Shown piece after piece: positions 16,739 to 24,882 of a stretch of DNA of 64,000 bases; positions within the stretch are counted from its first letter, which is position 1, and each line of letters begins with the position of its first letter. Source of the DNA: Rhizobium leguminosarum (lineage in GTDB: Bacteria; Pseudomonadota; Alphaproteobacteria; Rhizobiales; Rhizobiaceae); the NCBI RefSeq assembly GCF_017876795.1, contig NZ_JAGIOR010000001.1, positions 2,630,501 through 2,694,500 of the forward strand, read 5' to 3'. The translations under genes were made by a program, and so were the position numbers. The notes under the pieces were generated by a model. It saw nothing but the letters and a program-made list of their open reading frames with translations, made no database searches and was not told where the DNA came from.

Positions 16739-17434
16739 TCAGACGACCTCGACCGATAGGGTGGCGACGCCGTCGATGCCGCAACTGATGCGATCGCCCC
16801 TGGCGACTGCGCCGACGCCGGCAGGGGTGCCGGTCATGATGATATCGCCCGGCGCCAACGTGAAGAGCTTCGACAGTTCGGCGATGATCTCCGGCACCTT
16901 CCAGATCATCTGGTTGAGATCGCCGTCCTGGACACGCTTGCCGTTCTGTTCCAGCCAGATCTTTGCCTGCGAGGGGTGGCCGAGGCGACTTGCCGGAACG
17001 ATCGGCGAAACGGGGGCGGAATGTTCGAAGGCCTTTCCGACCTCCCACGGGCGGCCGAGTTTCTTTGCCTCGCCCTGCAGATCGCGGCGGGTGAAATCGA
17101 CGCCGACGGCATAGCCGTAAATGCAGTCGAGTGCTGCGGCGGCCTTAATGTTCGCGCCGCCGGATTTCAGCGCAAGCACACATTCCACCTCGTAATGCAC
17201 GTCGTTCGAGAGCGGCGGATAGGGAAAGGCATTGCCCGCCGGCAGCAGGTTATCGGCATTTTTCTGGAAGAAGAAGGGCGGCTCGCGGGTGGGATCATGA
17301 CCCATCTCGATCGCATGGTCGGCATAGTTGCGCCCGACGCAATAGACGCGGCGCACCGGAAAACGCTCGGCGCCGCCCTCGACCGGCAGCAAAACCGGTT
17401 GCGGAAGCGGGATGACGGTCGCGGGATCGGACAT
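16739..17434 (-). CDS. Fumarylacetoacetate hydrolase family protein
   Basis: 231 residues. Core FAH pattern: VYCVGRNYADHAIEMG, PPFFFQKNADNLLP, VHYEVECVLALKSG with the metal-binding Glu residues, YAVGVDFTRRDLQ, and the C-terminal PGDIIMTGTPAGVGAV. Members hydrolyse or decarboxylate acylpyruvate/oxaloacetate-type compounds; the short length and sequence fit acylpyruvase/oxaloacetate decarboxylase-like enzymes. First gene of a two-gene unit with the gamma carbonic anhydrase. Confidence 0.88.
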   Translation of the reverse strand: MSDPATVIPLPQPVLLPVEGGAERFPVRRVYCVGRNYADHAIEMGHDPTREPPFFFQKNADNLLPAGNAFPYPPLSNDVHYEVECVLALKSGGANIKAAAALDCIYGYAVGVDFTRRDLQGEAKKLGRPWEVGKAFEHSAPVSPIVPASRLGHPSQAKIWLEQNGKRVQDGDLNQMIWKVPEIIAELSKLFTLAPGDIIMTGTPAGVGAVARGDRISCGIDGVATLSVEVV

Positions 17435-17523
17435 TGGCGGGCTCTTCCTGTTTTCGAGTCTTGCAGCATCTTAGACGGAAAACATCACGCCGGGGAAGCG
17501 TCCCGGGTGGCGGCTTCGGTGCA

Positions 17524-17552
17524 TTGACGTTGTCAGGCGTCGCAGGTTAACG
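17524..17552 (+). promoter_or_regulatory. Candidate sigma-70 promoter of the intergenic RNA
   Basis: TTGACG at 17524-17529, a 17-base spacer and TTAACG at 17547-17552. No coding start follows within 150 bases. Confidence 0.45.
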
Positions 17553-17558
17553 TTGGCC

Positions 17559-17683
17559 ATGAGCAGGATTTTTGCAGTTTCAACCCAGTCTACGACCACC
17601 GCGCCGCGGTGGGTGGTAGACGCGTGAACTGAATTCCGTTCATTGCCGCTGAGACCAACCCGCCGGAGACGAGCGGTTTTTTT
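17559..17683 (+). ncRNA. Candidate small RNA, about 125 nt
   Basis: Between two divergent coding units and behind the promoter above. Three hairpins can be drawn: 17588-17621 (GTCTAC...GTAGAC with a long GC stem), 17625-17642 (TGAAC/GTTCA), and a terminator stem 17660-17676 (CCGC/GCGG, extended by AA/TT) followed by seven T (17677-17683). The 36 bases left before the nucleotidyltransferase start make a leader of that gene with an attenuator the main alternative. Not matched to a named family. Confidence 0.4.
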
Positions 17684-17718
17684 GTTGCCGCCCGTGTCCC
17701 GCATTCGAGGATGAAGCC

Positions 17719-18470
17719 ATGGACGATATCCAGAAACATATTCTTGCGGAGCGGGCGCTGGCCGCTGCCCGCCGCTGCATCGCCAGCCGCTTTGCCGGGG
17801 CGGCTTTCGCCTATGTGGCTGGTTCGCTCATGCGTGGCGATGGGACTGCGTTTTCGGATATTGATCTCGTGGTCGTGTTCCCAACGCTGGAAAGACCTGG
17901 CGGGAGTCGTTCACTGAGGACGGTTTCCCGGTCGAGGCCTTCGTCCACGACGAACAGACGCTGGCGCATTATCTTCATGCCGATGCGGAGAGCGGCTGCC
18001 CCGTCATGGTCACCATGGTGGCGACCGGTGGCATCGTGGGGCCGGATTTCGACAGCGCTCGTATCGTTGAGGCCAGGGCCGCAAGCATGCTCGCGGCAGG
18101 GCCGAAACCTCTTGCCGGTGCAAGCTACGACATGCTGTGCTATCACGTCACCGATCTTGCCGACGATCTGCGCGGGTCGCGCCCGCCCGAAGAGATCGCG
18201 GCCATCGCTGCGCAGCTCTATCAGAAACTCGCCGACCTCATCCTCCTCGGGCGTGGTGCGTGGGCCGGCCGCGGAAAGTGGGCGCCGCGTCTCATGAGAG
18301 CGCTCGACGCACAATTGGCAGCCGAATTCGAAGGGGCGTTCAGGCTGGCGGCAGGGGGCGACGCTACGCGATTTCTGGCTTTGGCCGACCGCGAGCTTGC
18401 CTCGCATGGCGGTCGCTATTTCGAGGGGTTCAGGCAGGACGCGCCGATGGAAGCGCGCCGCCTGGAATAA
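17719..18470 (+). pseudogene. Nucleotidyltransferase-domain protein, frameshifted
   Basis: The first frame gives a Pol-beta type nucleotidyltransferase start: AYVAGSLMRGDGTAFSDIDLVVVFPTLER, with the GSxxxGDxxxxSDIDL motif. After about 17895 the family reading continues only in another frame (WRESFTEDGFPVEAFVHDEQTLAHYLHADAESGCPVMVT, then MVATGGIVGPDF to ARRLE). Adding one base at AAGA-CCTGG restores LERAWRES. The restored protein would be about 250 residues. Either a recent one-base deletion or a sequencing error. Its partner or substrate is unknown. Confidence 0.8.
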
Positions 18471-18502
18471 TCAGGCTGCCAAGGCCCTAGCGCTCAAAGA
18501 GA

Positions 18503-18625
18503 GAGCCTCACCTTGAGGTGCCCCGCAAGGGGCCTCGAAGGGCGAGGCGGGTGCGCTTGATGGATGCAAGGAGCAGGGTTGGAGTGTGTCCTTCGAGGCT
18601 TCGCCCTGCGGGCTGCATCTGCAAC
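18503..18625. repeat. Mosaic palindromic intergenic repeat, family B copy 1
   Basis: Contains GAGCCTCACCTTGAGG, GGCCTCGAAGG, ATGCAAGGAGCAGGGTTGGA and TCCTTCGAGGCTTCGCCC. Related elements lie at 27597-27690, 40092-40160, 44462-44606 and 61039-61096, with a degraded one near 20800-20920. The arrangement resembles the Rhizobium intergenic mosaic elements, by memory only. Confidence 0.6.
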
Positions 18626-18736
18626 CGGAGAGCTGGTCAGCCGACATCGCCGCAGACGCTGTTGAACGTCGCTCGGGCGAAAACAGCCTCTCAACAGGTC
18701 ATTCCATGCTAGTCTCTTGAGCCATCGGCAGGATGG

Positions 18737-19561
18737 ATGGTGATGGCAATGCTGGAAACGGATAAGGTATTCGCAGGCTCGGTTCCGGAAAACTACGACC
18801 GCTATATGGTTCCGTTGATTTTTGAACCGTACGCTGCGAATCTTGCGGGGCTGGCTGCATCCTTCTCGCCGAGCGCCGTGTTGGAAACCGCCGCGGGCAC
18901 CGGGGTTGTCACCCGCGTATTGGCGCCAAGATTGTCGTCAGGCGCAAGTTATGTCGTCAGCGACCTCAACCAGCCGATGCTCGACTATGCCGCCTCCCGG
19001 CAAACGCCCGACAGTCGCATCCAGTGGCGCCAGGCGGATGCTCTGGCGCTGCCGTTTGAGAATGCGGCCTTCGATCTCGTCTGTTGTCAGTTCGGGGCGA
19101 TGTTCTTTCCCGACCGGCCGGCTGCCTATCGCGAAGCAAGGCGGGTCCTGAAATCAGGAGGACGTTTTTTGCTGAGCGTATGGGATCGCATCGAAGAGAA
19201 TGTGTTTGCGGACGATGTGACGAATGCTCTCGCCAGGATTTTTCCGAACGATCCGCCGCGTTTCCTGGAACGCACGCCGCACGGCTACCACGACAAGGAC
19301 CTGATCCGGTCCGAACTCGAGGGCGCAGGTTTCTCCCATGTGGTGATCGAAACGAGGGCCGAACAAAGCCGCGCATCTTCGCCCCGCATTCCGGCCATTG
19401 CTTATTGTCAGGGCACGCTTCTTCGCAATGAAATCGAGGCCAGAGAGGCGGGAAAACTGGAGGCTGCGACCGACTACGCTGCATCCGCGATTGCTAACAG
19501 GCATGGCGGCGGGGAGGTCGCCGCTAAAATTCAGGCGCATGTCATCGTGGCCGTAGCCTAG
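18737..19561 (+). CDS. Class I SAM-dependent methyltransferase
   Basis: 274 residues. Motif I is AVLETAAGTGVVTRVLA; motif II region DLNQPMLDYA; the post-motif QADALALPFENAAFDLVCCQFGAMFFPD and EARRVLKSGGRFLLSVWD are typical of UbiE/COQ5-like small-molecule methyltransferases (Methyltransf_11). Cytoplasmic; substrate unknown. Three clustered in-frame starts (18737, 18743, 18749) cannot be separated by their weak binding sites. Transcribed alone. Confidence 0.85.
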   Translation: MVMAMLETDKVFAGSVPENYDRYMVPLIFEPYAANLAGLAASFSPSAVLETAAGTGVVTRVLAPRLSSGASYVVSDLNQPMLDYAASRQTPDSRIQWRQADALALPFENAAFDLVCCQFGAMFFPDRPAAYREARRVLKSGGRFLLSVWDRIEENVFADDVTNALARIFPNDPPRFLERTPHGYHDKDLIRSELEGAGFSHVVIETRAEQSRASSPRIPAIAYCQGTLLRNEIEAREAGKLEAATDYAASAIANRHGGGEVAAKIQAHVIVAVA

Positions 19562-19672
19562 AACAGGATGATTTCATGCCCGCTTGACCTAAAATCTGAA
19601 TCCTGTTCTAAATTAACGAGTTAGAGCATGAAGTCATGAGAAAACCGCACACACTTTTCGGCATCATGCTCA
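19560..19672. repeat. Two palindromic repeats downstream of the methyltransferase
   Basis: GAACAGGAT (19561) pairs with ATCCTGTTC (19600-19608), and GAGCATGA (19624) pairs with TCATGCTC (19664-19671). Both lie between convergent genes and may act as terminators. Confidence 0.6.
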
Positions 19673-19700
19673 AGAGCCGGCGAACGCCCGTAATGCATGC

Positions 19701-20681
19701 CTAACCAAGTGCGCCTTGGGCAGCGCAGATCCTATCGATCAGAGTATCAAGTTCACCCCTCGGCGGACGGCTTTTGGCCAGGCGCTGCTTGAGGTGCATG
19801 ATCGGCTCGGCCAAGATTTCATCCAGGCTCTCGGCGCAGGTGAAATCGCCGGCCACGCGCTTGACCTTCGAATTGTCGAATATTGCCGTCCAGGCCTTGT
19901 CGCCGAGCAGCGGCCCGACCCAATCCGGATTGTACCGGATCAGCGTGTCTGTCGGCACGTGGACGATCGTTGCCTCGACGCCCAGCAATCTTGCGATGGT
20001 CTTTTGAATATCGTCCCAGATGTGCGCGCGATCGGAGGTGATGTGGAAAATATCGTTGAGCGCTGCCTCCTTGGCGAAAAGTCCGACGAAAGGCACGGCG
20101 AAATCGATTGAGCGGGTCAGCGTCCAGGGCGTGTGGCCGTCGCCCGCCACGATAATGGGCTCTCCATCCAGCATGCGTCTTGCCATGACATCGCTGTCGC
20201 CCATCATGATGGGGAGGCCGGTGCGAACGGTGTGGCTGGGGCGGACGATCGTCCAAGCGAGGTTGCTGGATTTCTTGAGCAATTCCTCGCAGGCAATCTT
20301 GGCCTGGCTGTAGGGCCAGTAGGGATTGATCGCCGGGGTCTCCTCGGTAATCACGTAGTGACGGGGCGGCTTTTCATAGACCGAGGCCGAAGAGATGAAA
20401 ATATACTGACCGCAATTGCCCGCAAAGACCTCGATGTCGCGCGCGACCTGATCGGGCGTGAAGGCGATGAATTGGCACACGACGTCATAGTTGGCCTTGG
20501 CGAGATCGGCATAGCTGTTCGATCCCAGTTCGCCGACGATCGAGGTCACCCCTGCGGGCAACGGGTTGCTTCTCAAGCCGCGATTGTAGACGCTGACATG
20601 ATGGCCTTGGGCAACGGCCCGTTCGACGCATGGATAGGAGATTTGGCCGGTGCCGCCAATGAAAAGAACTTTCAAAGCCAT
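19701..20681 (-). CDS. NAD-dependent epimerase/dehydratase family protein (extended SDR)
   Basis: 326 residues from ATG 20681, preceded by GAGGT; a longer upstream frame to 21005 is not supported. The N-terminal Rossmann motif is VLFIGGTGQISYPCVERAV, a variant of GxxGxxG. YxxxK is in YWPYSQAKIACEELL, and the substrate side shows TIVRPSHTVRTG. It is close to the NAD-epimerase group used in sugar-nucleotide or isoflavone-reductase-like chemistry; substrate unknown. Transcribed alone. Confidence 0.83.
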   Translation of the reverse strand: MALKVLFIGGTGQISYPCVERAVAQGHHVSVYNRGLRSNPLPAGVTSIVGELGSNSYADLAKANYDVVCQFIAFTPDQVARDIEVFAGNCGQYIFISSASVYEKPPRHYVITEETPAINPYWPYSQAKIACEELLKKSSNLAWTIVRPSHTVRTGLPIMMGDSDVMARRMLDGEPIIVAGDGHTPWTLTRSIDFAVPFVGLFAKEAALNDIFHITSDRAHIWDDIQKTIARLLGVEATIVHVPTDTLIRYNPDWVGPLLGDKAWTAIFDNSKVKRVAGDFTCAESLDEILAEPIMHLKQRLAKSRPPRGELDTLIDRICAAQGALG

Positions 20682-20952
20682 GAGAGAGACCTCGGGGTCT
20701 GCGCGGGATCGATGATCGCTCTTCATAGCGCGAAAGAACTTGATCGTCTCCCAGAAATCTCGCCATCTGAGAATGGCAACGCCTCGAAGGGGCCCCGATC
20801 GGCGAGGGGATGTGTTCAGGCTGTTGATCGGTGCAAGAGGCAGCGTTGCTGGGTGTCCTTTGGCCAACGCGCCTCGGGATGAGGAGCGTTGGCGGATGCC
20901 GCGCCTCGATGAGAAGTGCTGAGGAAATCCGTCCTCGATGAAGAGGTAGACG

Positions 20953-21243
20953 ATGGTCGATAAAGACGGCGGCGTGACCGTTTCGAAAGAATTTGGCGGC
21001 CTCAATCTTTCGTATCATCTGCACCCCGAACGCTGGGGGCAGGGATACGCCACGGAGTTGGTCCGGGAAACACTGACCTTTGGCTTCGACGATCTGCATG
21101 CGGAGCGGGTGATCGGGTTGGTCCGCCCCATCAATGCCGCGTCAAAGCGCATTCTCGAGAAATGCGGCTTCCACTTCGACCGCGAAGTGATGCTGCATGG
21201 CGCACCGAGCAACATGTACGCCCTCGGCGAATTCCGAAATTAA
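20953..21243 (+). pseudogene. GNAT acetyltransferase, N-terminally truncated
   Basis: The 96-residue frame holds only the C-terminal half of a RimJ/RimL-type GNAT: LNLSYHLHPERWGQGYATELVRETLTFGF (acetyl-CoA P-loop QGYATE), then NAASKRILEKCGF. Full members are about 170 residues; the first two strands and helices are absent and the sequence before LNLSY does not fit the family. The 20682-20952 region upstream is a degraded family B repeat. Likely a remnant, although a short product from ATG 20953 could be made. Confidence 0.6.
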
Positions 21244-21382
21244 GGCCGCCGTGGAGGTTCGGGATGGCCGGTTTGCGCGGACGCAAAACCGTTGCGCATT
21301 TTTGCTGGTGCTAAGGATCTGACGCCATATAAGCACTGCATATTTTGACAAACCGGTGTCTGGCTTATGTCCGGATTGAAGG

Positions 21383-21724
21383 TCAGTAGTTGCGACCGTT
21401 TTGCTGTTTGAGCTTCTTGATACGGTGCCGTTGATAGGCGTCGATTTGCCGGAACGGCGGCATCCGTTTGTTAAAGATGAGATGCGTGATGGAGACGATG
21501 CAGGGGGTTTTGGTTTCCGGTCCGCCGATGTCCAACGCGCACACAATCCCGCCCTCTTCTCCCATGTAGAAAAGGCTTGTCACGTTGCAACCATCGGGGA
21601 TCTCGAGATCCGGGGATTGCTTGGTCAGCGTTATTTTAAGCGTTTGAGACAGCCTCGTTTCGAGGGGAAGTGACGCCTCGAGTTCACGAACAAGGTGATC
21701 GGTTTTCTCAGGATCATCGATCAT
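21383..21724 (-). CDS. Accessory ORF of the IS, copy 1
   Basis: 113 residues from ATG 21724, whose ATG lies 11 bases before the transposase stop, so translation is probably coupled. An upstream in-frame ATG (21826) would lie deep inside the transposase gene. The sequence begins MIDDPEKTDHLVRELEASLP and ends basic (YQRHRIKKLKQQNGRNY), with a central CNVTSLFYMGEEGGIVCALD. I do not recognise a family. It may regulate transposition or be a passenger. Identical in the second copy. Confidence 0.6.
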   Translation of the reverse strand: MIDDPEKTDHLVRELEASLPLETRLSQTLKITLTKQSPDLEIPDGCNVTSLFYMGEEGGIVCALDIGGPETKTPCIVSITHLIFNKRMPPFRQIDAYQRHRIKKLKQQNGRNY

Positions 21725-22961
21725 CGGCAACACTCTCGGCGATAGCGCTATCGGACACAACGGAGGTGGGCGAAATCGTGTAGTTCCACTCACCGTGGAA
21801 GGGATCACGATCAATATTGATTGCATTCATTTCAGCATCGGTGATCTTGATGGCCTTGGGATAGTCATTTTCGTCGAGGCAACATTGAACGTCGAGCCCG
21901 TTGGCCGTCGTCGTGGCCCCGATCAGTTGAACGATGACCTCATGACTGACGAGGGGCTTGCCGCGCCAATTCTGTGTGATGAATGCAAATAGCCGGTGTT
22001 CTATGCGGTTCCATTTGCTGGTCCCCGGCGGGTGGTGAGCGACCGTGATAGCTAACCCAGTTTCATTGGCGAATGATTGAAGCTCGCGCTTCCACAGTCG
22101 CACACGGGCCCCGTTGCTGCCACCGCAATCGGCGGTAATGAGTAGACCGGTTGAACCAGGATAGCGGCTCTTTCCCAAGACATTCCACCACCGTCGAATG
22201 CTCTCTACGGCAAAGGCGGCGGTGTCATGATCGATGCCGACATTCACCCAACCCGAGTTGTTGGTGATGTCGTAGACGCCGTAAGGTGCGACCTTGCCGA
22301 GTTCGGGTATCTTGAAGTCGTGAACGCGCACGGGTTCGGGGCCGCCTTTGGGACGCAGCTCACGCCCGCCGTTCTTGAAATCGCCAACCAGCTCCTTTTT
22401 CTTTGTGTCGACCGAAATGGCGGCCTGGCCGGCCGCCTGGAACTGCTTGATCTTCTCGTTGATGTGTTCGAACTGGGTGTCGCGGTCAGGATGAGACGCC
22501 CCCTCCAAGGTCTTCTTGTTGGCCTGGAGGCTGAAGCCAAGCTTGCGCAGCAGCCGACCAACCAACTTCTGGCTGGCCGTAAAGCCGCGTTGTGCCAATG
22601 CGCCGGCAAGGTGGCGCTGGCTTCTGCTCACCCACAACAATGCTGCTTCAGGATCGCCACGGATCGCCGATTGAACCAATTCTTCAAGTGCAGCCAAGAG
22701 GCCCGGCTCAGTCTCGATCTTTGGCCTGCGGCCGCCGCCCGGCCGCCGAACCCGGCGTTCCAGTCGTGCATCTGCGGTCCGCAACTCCGTAAGACCGCGC
22801 CCGATCGTACTGCGCGCAACGCCGGTCGCCGCCGAAACCGCCGTCACTCCACCCCGGCCCGCCGCGCGAGCCTCGGTTGCCGCCAACAAACGCCGTGCCC
22901 GCTCATCGAGATAAGGCGCAAGCGTCTCAAAGCGAGCTTTGATCGCCGCGATATCAATCAT
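21714..22961 (-). CDS. ISAzo13-type DDE transposase, copy 1
   Basis: 415 residues. An N-terminal helix-turn-helix (GGVTAVSAATGVARSTIGRGLTELR) is followed by a DDE domain: VDTKKKELVGDF supplies the first Asp, LLITADCGGSNGARVRLWKRELQ the second, and GTSKWNRIEHRLFAFITQNWRG the Glu, patterns of the Rhodopirellula-type/ISAzo13 transposases. It appears full length and is identical to the second copy, so the element is probably recently active. Confidence 0.88.
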   Translation of the reverse strand: MIDIAAIKARFETLAPYLDERARRLLAATEARAAGRGGVTAVSAATGVARSTIGRGLTELRTADARLERRVRRPGGGRRPKIETEPGLLAALEELVQSAIRGDPEAALLWVSRSQRHLAGALAQRGFTASQKLVGRLLRKLGFSLQANKKTLEGASHPDRDTQFEHINEKIKQFQAAGQAAISVDTKKKELVGDFKNGGRELRPKGGPEPVRVHDFKIPELGKVAPYGVYDITNNSGWVNVGIDHDTAAFAVESIRRWWNVLGKSRYPGSTGLLITADCGGSNGARVRLWKRELQSFANETGLAITVAHHPPGTSKWNRIEHRLFAFITQNWRGKPLVSHEVIVQLIGATTTANGLDVQCCLDENDYPKAIKITDAEMNAINIDRDPFHGEWNYTISPTSVVSDSAIAESVADDR

Positions 22962-23081
22962 CCAGGTCGCTCAAATTCATTCGCCCACTGAATCAGAAAG
23001 TTTAACCTCCGTCCAGCATCGCTCATCTCTACACCAAGTAATCTACCAAGATCTAACGAATCGTTTGTTCCGTCTCAGGCC

Positions 23082-24053
23082 CTAAGGTATCAGCAAGATA
23101 CTTCCCGCCGAGCGTCCCGACTCCATTTCTTCATGGGCCGTTGCAACATCTGTCAGGCTGTATTCGGCGCCGATCTGAGAGACGATCCCTGTTTCCATAG
23201 CGCGGACCGCCGCTTGAGCGGCCTCACGATATCTATCGATATCAGCGCACCAAGCCATGATGCTCGGGTGAGAGAGCGCCTTGCCTGGCCGAAGTTCCTC
23301 GACCGCAACTGGTGGAACCGGGCCGGCGGCCTGGCCGATGCTGACAGCCATGCCGAAAGGTCGCACCGAGCGGATGCTTTTAACAAGCATGTCACCGCCA
23401 ATTCCGTCAAAGGCGACGTCGACACCGTTTCCGCCCGTCAGCCGCTTGACCTCCGCGACAATATCCGCTCCCCGTCCAACCACGAGATGATCGGCTCCGT
23501 AGGAGGCGGCGAGTACTGCCTTTTCAGCGCTGCTGACCGTGCCGATCACGGTGGCATTGAGCGACTTTGCCCAACGAACAAGCATGCTGCCCAGTCCACC
23601 GGCAGACGCATGAACGAGAACACAACTCCCGTCACGCACATGGAAGGTCTTCGTCAAGAGCATGTAAGCGGTCATGCCTTTGAGCAGCGAACTTGCCGCC
23701 GTTTTAGCCGAAATCACCTTGGGAAGCTTGATTGCACGGTCGGCGGCGATGTTCCTCGTCGAACAGTAGGCTCCGACTGGCGGTCCCGCATAGGCGATAT
23801 TATCGCCCTCTTTGAAGCTCTCGACGCCGGGGCCGACAGCCTCGACGACGCCCGCGGCCTCCGCGCCGATCACTGCCGGATATGAGGGCAGCGGGTAGAT
23901 GCCCTTGCGGTGATAGACGTCGAGAAAATTGGTCCCGATCGCGTGATGGCGGATTTGGATCTCGCCTTTGCCGGGGGGATGGACACGTTGATCCTCGACC
24001 TGGAACTGAGTGACGTCGCCCGGCGAGTTCAGCACTACAATCTGATCTGTCAT
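23082..24053 (-). CDS. Quinone oxidoreductase (zinc-independent MDR family)
   Basis: 323 residues from ATG 24053; the frame upstream of it is not supported. GroES-like N-terminus (GEIQIRHHAIGTNFLDVYHRKGIYPLPSYPAVIGAEAAGVVEAVG) and the NADPH-binding ASAGGLGSMLVRWAKSLNATVIGTVSS place it with NADPH:quinone reductase / zeta-crystallin proteins. Catalytic zinc Cys are absent, as usual for the group. The IS inserted exactly at its stop: CCT TAG is rebuilt with the first base of the IS, so the protein is unchanged. Divergent from the truncated lysR. Confidence 0.88.
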   Translation of the reverse strand: MTDQIVVLNSPGDVTQFQVEDQRVHPPGKGEIQIRHHAIGTNFLDVYHRKGIYPLPSYPAVIGAEAAGVVEAVGPGVESFKEGDNIAYAGPPVGAYCSTRNIAADRAIKLPKVISAKTAASSLLKGMTAYMLLTKTFHVRDGSCVLVHASAGGLGSMLVRWAKSLNATVIGTVSSAEKAVLAASYGADHLVVGRGADIVAEVKRLTGGNGVDVAFDGIGGDMLVKSIRSVRPFGMAVSIGQAAGPVPPVAVEELRPGKALSHPSIMAWCADIDRYREAAQAAVRAMETGIVSQIGAEYSLTDVATAHEEMESGRSAGSILLIP

Positions 24054-24122
24054 CGTTTTGTCTCCTTGATGCAGACAAACTAGCCGGTGGCAGGATGCGA
24101 GGAAATTCCCTATTATCTCCCA

Positions 24123-24882
24123 ATGATTGGGAAAGAATTCACACAAATCGATTGGGACGACCTGCGGCATTTCTTGGCGCTCGCACGGTCCGGAACGTTT
24201 CTCGGCGCGGCGAAGCAGATCGGCGTTGAACATGCGACAATAAGCCGGCGTGTTGCATCGCTGGAAGCCGGACTGGGACGCAAGCTCATCGACCGTCGCG
24301 GACGGCGCGTGGTTCTAACCGCCGATGGGGAACAGGTTGCCAAGCATGCAATGCTTATCGCCACGCAAACTGCCGCAATCGAGCAGCTTGGCCGCAGCAG
24401 CTCGACTGAACTGCGTGGCCACGTAAGGATCAGCGCTCCTCCCGCGTTTTCGAGCGTACTTCTGGCGCAGCCAATCGTGGCCATCCGGCGAGACCATCCA
24501 GCTGTCCAGATCACGCTTGTCGGAGAGAAACGGCTCGCGTCGTTGAATCGACGGGAGGCAGACATCGCGGTGCGGCTGTCGCGGCCAGAAGATGGCAACT
24601 ATTCCATCATCAAGCTTGGCGAAATCACCTTCGACCTGTACGCCTCAAAGTCATATCTCGAAACCGTTGCGCCATCCGAATGGACCTTCATCGGCTATGA
24701 CGAAACGATGAACGCTTCGCCGCAGCAGGTTCGCCTCATTGAGCTCGCCGCTGGCCGCCCGATTGCAGTGAGGTCATCCGTACTGGAATTTCAGGCCGCG
24801 GCCGCGAGGCTTGGTGGCGGTGTCGTCATGCCGAGTTCCTGCAGCCGTCGTTCTGCGCCGGCTGCCTGCGTTTGCAGGTGGT
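24123..24882 (+). pseudogene. LysR-family regulator, frameshifted and 3'-truncated
   Basis: A good LysR start: DWDDLRHFLALARSGTFLGAAKQIGVEHATISRRVASLEAGLGRKLIDRRG, then the effector domain as far as AAAARLGGGVVM. After about 24832 the reading moves to another frame (EFLQPSFCAGCLRLQ) and then runs straight into the 3' end of the converging SDR gene, so about 40 C-terminal residues are missing. It is divergent from the quinone oxidoreductase gene, which it would have regulated. The product is unlikely to be a normal regulator. Confidence 0.7.

Larger units (their letters stand above)
21315..23082 (-). mobile_element. ISAzo13-like insertion sequence, copy 1 (1768 bp)
   Basis: Boundaries come from comparing the two copies: both share 1768 bp between flanks that differ. 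Imperfect terminal repeats GGATCTGACGC and GGGCCTGAGAC (7 of 11). TAA at 21312-21314 and 23083-23085 is the apparent 3-bp target duplication (TAAG cannot be excluded). It encodes a DDE transposase and a small overlapping ORF. The insertion is at the stop codon of the quinone oxidoreductase gene, which is regenerated. Confidence 0.88.

Noticed and set aside
20682..21005. N-terminal extension of the epimerase gene
   Set aside because: The Rossmann motif starts right after ATG 20681, which has its own ribosome binding site; the upstream part is repeat DNA.
22227..22991. 254-codon plus-strand frame inside the IS (also at 29070-29834)
   Set aside because: Antisense shadow of the transposase; no binding site or recognisable domain.
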